A DNA stretch of 64,000 bases from Pseudoalteromonas luteoviolacea S2607. Its GTDB lineage: Bacteria; Pseudomonadota; Gammaproteobacteria; Enterobacterales; Alteromonadaceae. A model generated the notes under the pieces. It saw only the letters and a program-made list of their open reading frames with translations. It had not been told where the DNA came from and did not search any database. The DNA lies in contig NZ_AUXV01000072.1 in NCBI RefSeq assembly GCF_001625575.1, positions 1 through 64,000 on the forward strand, read 5' to 3'. Of the stretch, positions 59,739 through 64,000 are shown one piece after another (the stretch's first letter is position 1; each line of letters starts with the position of its first letter). The position numbers and the translations under genes were made by a program.

Positions 59739-61426
59739 AAAATATAGTTATTGGGATCTACAATTAAAATACGTCGTCCAGGCTCTAGAGCGACGTCTGG
59801 TGTTAATCTATTCCAACGCATCAAATCATCTATCAGCAACTTGTGCTTTATGGCGATATCAAACAAAGACTCACCCTTGGCTATTGCATGCGTTGTATTC
59901 GGGTCATTTAAATATACGACTTGCCCAATCGTGAGCCTGTCAGATTTTTTAAGCGCATTCCATTTTAACAACTTTTCTAGCTTAATATTATATTTAACCG
60001 ATAAACTAAATAAGTTCTCGCCCATTTCAATGCTGTGTGACGGTACCTCTGGCACTAAAACCTCTTCATTGAGCATTTTACCCTCACCATTGCGAGTGGT
60101 AGTCCTCAATACTTTAGGCTCTGGTGTAAACACAATATCGTTAGGATCTGTGCGATGAAATACCACTTGCTCAGCACGGGGGTTAGGTGCCTCAGTCGTG
60201 AATTTTACCTTTTGTTGATTAGACTCAGAAATAGGTTCAATTTGAGCTTGAGCAGATTGCGCAAGCTGTACTCTACGAGGCTCGGGTGAATCTGTAATGA
60301 ATGTCTCACTACCAATCACAGCCTCCTGTTGAGTTACGCCATTGGAAGCAGGCTGCATTGATGTATTTTGTGTAGGCAATGGTGCTGTTACAGGTGACAC
60401 TAAAGAGCGAGATGTATCTACTTCACTTTGACCTGATTGTGGAGCTGGCTGTTCAACCGCACTCTTTTGGCGCTTTGGTGTCTTGCGCTTGATTTTAATT
60501 TGCGGGTTTGCTTTGACAATTGTGCCATCAGTGCCTGTAATTTTATCCAACTGAGAAGTTCTAAATCGCTCTTTTAGTTGCTCAAACTCACTTAAATGCA
60601 AAGTGTTATTGAGCACCAGCTGCGCTTCGAGAGACTGAGGATAAGTTTGTAATAGCAATGTCTCTAACTCTTGTGCATATTGCAGGCGACCCATTCTAGA
60701 TACCAATAAATGCTCTAGCAACATACCTCTTGCTGAAACAAACCCTTTGTTCGCATAAAGCTTCAGTACATCTTCCGCTTTGTGTAACTCACTTTTAGCG
60801 TAAAAGATACTGGCGGTCAAAATCAGCACCGATTGTCGTTGTGAGTTGTGGTCAAGCGCGCGCTTTAAGTAATCCAACGCCAAATCAAAGTTATCTTGGC
60901 TCAATGCGCACAAAGCTAGATTTTCATAGCTTTCGGCAACTCGTAAATAACTTGGTATATCTATGGCCTTAAAAAACTGCTCTGTCGCTTTGTCATATTC
61001 ACCAATACGACATAAAAACGTACCGTAGTTGTTTCGTGTATTGGGATCATTAGGGCCAAACTTAAGCGCTTGAATGTAGGCTCGCTCTGCTTTCTCATTT
61101 TCGCCGACTTGTTCAAAGTAATACGCAAGCGCGTAATGGCTCTCAGGTAGTTTTGGGGCAAGTGTCAGGGCACGATCTAGATTGTACTTCGCTTGGGTGT
61201 TATTACCAGCGCCTAAGTATTGCAGAGCCAATGCAATGCGGGTTTTCGCTGCATCTTGATTATCCGTTTTTTTCTGTACGACAGGTTTATTGCTATTTGC
61301 ATAGCGCGTTTCGGTCACACAGCCACTTAAACCAAGTAATATAGCAGGAACACTCGCACCTACGAGCCAGCGCTTAATCGTCGCATAGGTAAGCTTTGTG
61401 AGCAAAACATCAGTAAAAGCAGGCAT
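59735..61426 (-). CDS. pilW: PilW/PilF type IV pilus lipoprotein with C-terminal tandem LysM
   Basis: About 563 residues; normal PilF/PilW is near 250. Lipoprotein signal (LLGLSGC), then TPR repeats (KYNLDRALTLAPKLPESHYA, FEQVGENEKAERAYIQALKF, NNYGTFLCRIGEYDKA) typical of the PilQ pilotin. A long low-complexity linker follows (about 280-450; RKTPKRQKSAVEQPAPQSGQ). The last 105 residues hold two LysM repeats (SIEMGENLFSLSVKYNIKLE; HAIAKGESLFDIAIKHKLLI). ATG 61426 has AAGGGTGG upstream and is preferred over TTG 61444. Located between rlmN and rodZ as in relatives. Confidence 0.85.
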   Translation of the reverse strand: MPAFTDVLLTKLTYATIKRWLVGASVPAILLGLSGCVTETRYANSNKPVVQKKTDNQDAAKTRIALALQYLGAGNNTQAKYNLDRALTLAPKLPESHYALAYYFEQVGENEKAERAYIQALKFGPNDPNTRNNYGTFLCRIGEYDKATEQFFKAIDIPSYLRVAESYENLALCALSQDNFDLALDYLKRALDHNSQRQSVLILTASIFYAKSELHKAEDVLKLYANKGFVSARGMLLEHLLVSRMGRLQYAQELETLLLQTYPQSLEAQLVLNNTLHLSEFEQLKERFRTSQLDKITGTDGTIVKANPQIKIKRKTPKRQKSAVEQPAPQSGQSEVDTSRSLVSPVTAPLPTQNTSMQPASNGVTQQEAVIGSETFITDSPEPRRVQLAQSAQAQIEPISESNQQKVKFTTEAPNPRAEQVVFHRTDPNDIVFTPEPKVLRTTTRNGEGKMLNEEVLVPEVPSHSIEMGENLFSLSVKYNIKLEKLLKWNALKKSDRLTIGQVVYLNDPNTTHAIAKGESLFDIAIKHKLLIDDLMRWNRLTPDVALEPGRRILIVDPNNYIL

Positions 61427-61493
61427 TAACCACCCTTTTGCCAAGACACAGTGACCCTATATTACCTGAAAGCCACTGTGTTTCACCTATTTT

Positions 61494-62624
61494 TTAGCCG
61501 ACCTTCACTGCAATTGCATTGTCTTGATTTTGCTGCTTTCTAACCACTCTCTTGGTTCTGTCTACAACATCACCAACCAGCTGCCCACAAGCAGCATCGA
61601 TGTCATCACCTCGGGTACGACGCACAATACAGGTTAGACCTGCTGCTTGTAGTACTTTTGAGAAGCGGTCGATACGGCTATTACTAGAACGCCCATAATC
61701 ATTACCTGGGAACGGGTTAAATGGGATCAAGTTGATTTTTGAAGGCGTACCTTTCAAGACCTGCACAAGTTCATGTGCATGATCGGTGCTATCATTTACC
61801 CCTTGCAACATGACGTATTCAATCGTCACGTCTTTATTTGCTTTAGAACCATCAATGTAACGACGGCAAGCGGCTAAAAACTCTTCAATTGGGTATTTCT
61901 TGTTGATAGGGACAAGCTCATCACGCAGTGGGTTATTTGGTGCATGAAGTGAGATTGCCAAGGCAACATCAATTTTTTCTTTTAGGATATCCAGTGCTGG
62001 AACAACACCTGACGTACTTAACGTCACACGGCGCTTAGACAAACCAAATGCCCAATCATCCATCATCAATTCCATCGCAGGAACCACATTATTAATGTTT
62101 AGCAACGGTTCACCCATGCCCATCATTACCACATTCGTGATTGGACGTTTGGTACTGTCGCCATCATGAAGACCAATGTCGGTCGCAACACGCCACACCT
62201 GACCGATAATTTCAGACACTTTCAAGTTGCGGTTAAACCCCTGTTGGGCGGTCGAGCAGAAAGTACACTCGAGTGCACAGCCTACTTGCGAAGAAACACA
62301 CAAAGTAGCACGCTCTTTTTCTGGGATCCAAACAGTCTCGACTTCCTGCCCCCCTTCTAGAATCATTGCATACTTAATCGTGCCATCACTTGCCACTTGC
62401 TTTACTGAAATTTCAGGGGCTTTAATTTCACACTGGCTTTGCAATTTTGCTCGTAACTTTTTATTGATATTGCTCATATCATCAAAGTTGTCGATACCAA
62501 AATGGTATATCCACTTCATCACCTGATCGGCGCGGAATGGCTTTTCGCCAAATGAAGCAAATAACTCGCGCATCCCCTCGCGGTTTAAATCTAATAGGTT
62601 AATTTTTTTCTCAGTCGTGGCCAT
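61494..62624 (-). CDS. rlmN: 23S rRNA/tRNA A2503/A37 methyltransferase RlmN
   Basis: 376 residues. Radical SAM motif CALECTFC, then TNVVMMGMGEPLLNINNV and the methylated/resolving Cys near RRTRGDDIDAACGQL. N-terminal RMTase helical domain (PFRADQVMKWIYHFGIDNFD). Follows ndk; another Fe-S client. Confidence 0.97.
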   Translation of the reverse strand: MATTEKKINLLDLNREGMRELFASFGEKPFRADQVMKWIYHFGIDNFDDMSNINKKLRAKLQSQCEIKAPEISVKQVASDGTIKYAMILEGGQEVETVWIPEKERATLCVSSQVGCALECTFCSTAQQGFNRNLKVSEIIGQVWRVATDIGLHDGDSTKRPITNVVMMGMGEPLLNINNVVPAMELMMDDWAFGLSKRRVTLSTSGVVPALDILKEKIDVALAISLHAPNNPLRDELVPINKKYPIEEFLAACRRYIDGSKANKDVTIEYVMLQGVNDSTDHAHELVQVLKGTPSKINLIPFNPFPGNDYGRSSNSRIDRFSKVLQAAGLTCIVRRTRGDDIDAACGQLVGDVVDRTKRVVRKQQNQDNAIAVKVG

Positions 62625-62771
62625 GAAACAACCTCAGTTCAGGTGACGGATTGAACAACATAAATAAAAGCGCGCAATTGTACAAAAATCAATCAAGCAT
62701 CGCAATAATGTAATCGCTTTTAGAAACACCCCAATTGCTTTTAAAAACGATTAAAGTTTCTTAAAGAGATT

Positions 62772-62798
62772 AAAAAAGGGCCCGAGAGCCCTTTTTTT
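62772..62798 (-). terminator. Rho-independent terminator after ndk
   Basis: AAAAAAGGGC and GCCCTTTTTT around a six-base loop, 16 bases past the ndk stop, so ndk is transcriptionally separate from rlmN. Confidence 0.88.
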
Positions 62799-62813
62799 CT
62801 GCTCAACTCGATA

Positions 62814-63245
62814 TTAACGAGTACGTGGGCAGATCTCTTCGTCGCTGAAGAAGTAAGCGATTTCGCGAGCAGCTGATTCAGGAGCGTCTGAACCGTGTAC
62901 CGCATTCTCGTCAATGCTGTCTGCGTAGTCAGCACGTAGCGTACCAGCTAGCGCTTCAGCAGGGTTAGTAGCACCCATGATTTCACGGTTTTTACGAACT
63001 GCATCTTCACCTTCAAGAACCTGAACCATTACTGGACCAGATGTCATGAATTCAACTAGTGCACCAAAGAAAGGACGCTCTTTGTGCTCTGCGTAGAAAC
63101 CTTCAGCTTTCTCTTGAGAAAGGTGAACCATTTTAGAAGCAACGATCTTAAGACCAGCAGACTCAAAACGGTTGTAGATTGCGCCGATGTGGTTTTTAGC
63201 TACCGCATCAGGTTTAACGATTGAAAAAGTACGCTCTAAAGCCAT
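62814..63245 (-). CDS. ndk: Nucleoside diphosphate kinase
   Basis: 143 residues. Signature RTFSIVKPDAVAKN at the start, GATNPAEALAGTLRADYA and the active-site His in NAVHGSDAPESA. Balances NTP/dNTP pools. Adenine-plus-Lys rich codons look highly expressed. A TATAAT (63286-63291 region on the minus strand) may be its -10. Confidence 0.98.
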   Translation of the reverse strand: MALERTFSIVKPDAVAKNHIGAIYNRFESAGLKIVASKMVHLSQEKAEGFYAEHKERPFFGALVEFMTSGPVMVQVLEGEDAVRKNREIMGATNPAEALAGTLRADYADSIDENAVHGSDAPESAAREIAYFFSDEEICPRTR

Positions 63246-63471
63246 CTTTTTAGCTCCATTAATAATTGTTGATATTTACGGGCGCGAATTATACGCGCTT
63301 TATGACTAAAAGCCTACACCCTGCACCCGCTTTATTTAGTTAGTGTGGCAATAGCGCTTCGCTAAACCTGATCTGAGTCAACATTCCACTGCACAATCTC
63401 ACTTATACTGCGCCGCTTTTTAATTTCCCCAGCAGCTGGCTTGCACCCAGTTCAATGTATGAGGTTTAGTT

Positions 63472-64000
63472 ATGTTTGTACCAGAGCTACTTTCACCAGC
63501 CGGTAGTTTAAAGAATATGCGTTACGCTTTTGCGTATGGCGCTGACGCCGTTTATGCCGGTCAACCTAGATATAGTTTGCGCGTAAGAAATAATGAGTTT
63601 GATTTAGCCAACCTAGAAATTGGCATCAAAGAAGCCCATCAGCAAAATAAAAAGCTCTACGTTGTATCAAATATTGCGCCTCACAATCGAAAAGTAAAAA
63701 CTTACCTCAATGATATAGAGCCAGTCATTGCCATGCAGCCCGATGCCTTGATCATGTCGGACCCTGGGTTAATCATGCTCGTGCGTGACAAATGGCCTGA
63801 TATGCCTATTCACCTGTCCGTGCAAGCTAATGCGGTTAACTATGCATCCGTGCAGTTTTGGGCTAATCAAGGGATCGAACGCGTTATTTTATCTCGTGAG
63901 CTTTCACTGGAAGAAATCGCAGAAATACGATCTTTATGTCCAAATACAGAGCTAGAAGTATTTGTACACGGTGCTTTATGCATGGCTTATTCAGGCCGCT
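63472..64000 (+). CDS. trhP: tRNA hydroxylation protein TrhP (YegQ, peptidase U32 family), partial
   Basis: The first 176 codons of a gene that runs off the window. ELLSPAGSLKNMRYAFAYGA, DAVYAGQPRYSLRVRNNEF, YVVSNIAPHN, MSDPGLIMLVRDKWP and SVQANAVNYASVQFWANQG match YegQ; VFVHGALCMAYSGR is the U32 signature. TrhP takes part in 5-hydroxyuridine formation at tRNA wobble position 34. Divergent from ndk with 226 bases between. Incomplete at the 3' end only because of the window edge. Confidence 0.93.
   Translation, partial: MFVPELLSPAGSLKNMRYAFAYGADAVYAGQPRYSLRVRNNEFDLANLEIGIKEAHQQNKKLYVVSNIAPHNRKVKTYLNDIEPVIAMQPDALIMSDPGLIMLVRDKWPDMPIHLSVQANAVNYASVQFWANQGIERVILSRELSLEEIAEIRSLCPNTELEVFVHGALCMAYSGR

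Noticed and set aside
1..64000. CRISPR array, insertion sequence or prophage
   Set aside because: No regularly spaced repeats, transposase, integrase or structural phage genes were seen in the window.

Overview
The window comes from a marine gammaproteobacterium of the order Alteromonadales, most likely Pseudoalteromonas. This rests on AT-rich coding sequence, MotX beside purA (sodium-driven polar flagellum), Fis/sigma70-type rrn promoters, and gene orders shared with E. coli and Vibrio: hdfR/maoP next to an rrn operon, suhB/trmJ-iscRSUA-hscBA-fdx, hflC-hflK-hflX-hfq-miaA-mutL-amiB-tsaE-nnr, and der-bamB-yfgM-hisS-ispG-rodZ-pilW-rlmN-ndk. The genus call is an inference. I see no insertion sequence, prophage or CRISPR array, and almost everything is core chromosome.

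Left part (1-9.7 kb): the first 160 bases are the two promoters of an rRNA operon that lies just outside the window, reading leftwards. Then come a porin, the divergent pair hdfR/maoP, a double-receiver diguanylate cyclase, rarD, recQ with a DUF3630 partner, an orphan Omp85-like barrel protein, tRNA-Arg(CCG) and a small helix-turn-helix protein.

Metabolic islands (9.8-17.2 kb): a minus-strand YkoF-like / PnuC-family transporter / ThiK-like kinase operon looks like a vitamin (probably thiamine) salvage cassette. Next is a set combining a Tat-exported GH109 N-acetylgalactosaminidase-like lipoprotein, a NahK-like sugar 1-kinase and a sugar-nucleotidyltransferase. It suggests that amino sugars released outside are turned into UDP-sugar. 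A GabD-like dehydrogenase follows.

Middle (17.3-36 kb): the complete ISC iron-sulfur operon, with three IscR-type boxes upstream; trmJ and suhB; an acid-sugar dehydratase/class II aldolase operon; a cytochrome c; a DUF2058 protein; an MFS transporter; a prolyl-tRNA editing protein with a lipoprotein; two identical tRNA-Ala(TGC) genes; proA without proB; a CPA1 antiporter; motX and purA.

Right part (36-64 kb): the hflC-to-nnr superoperon (RNA metabolism, mismatch repair, cell-wall amidase, tRNA modification), divergent queG, and a histidine kinase/response regulator pair whose regulator has no recognised output domain. Small redox and folding genes follow (glutathione peroxidase, parvulin, GST, DUF2750, VOC). 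Last comes the der-to-ndk block, where PilW is unusually fused to two LysM repeats, and a trhP (yegQ) gene cut by the window edge.
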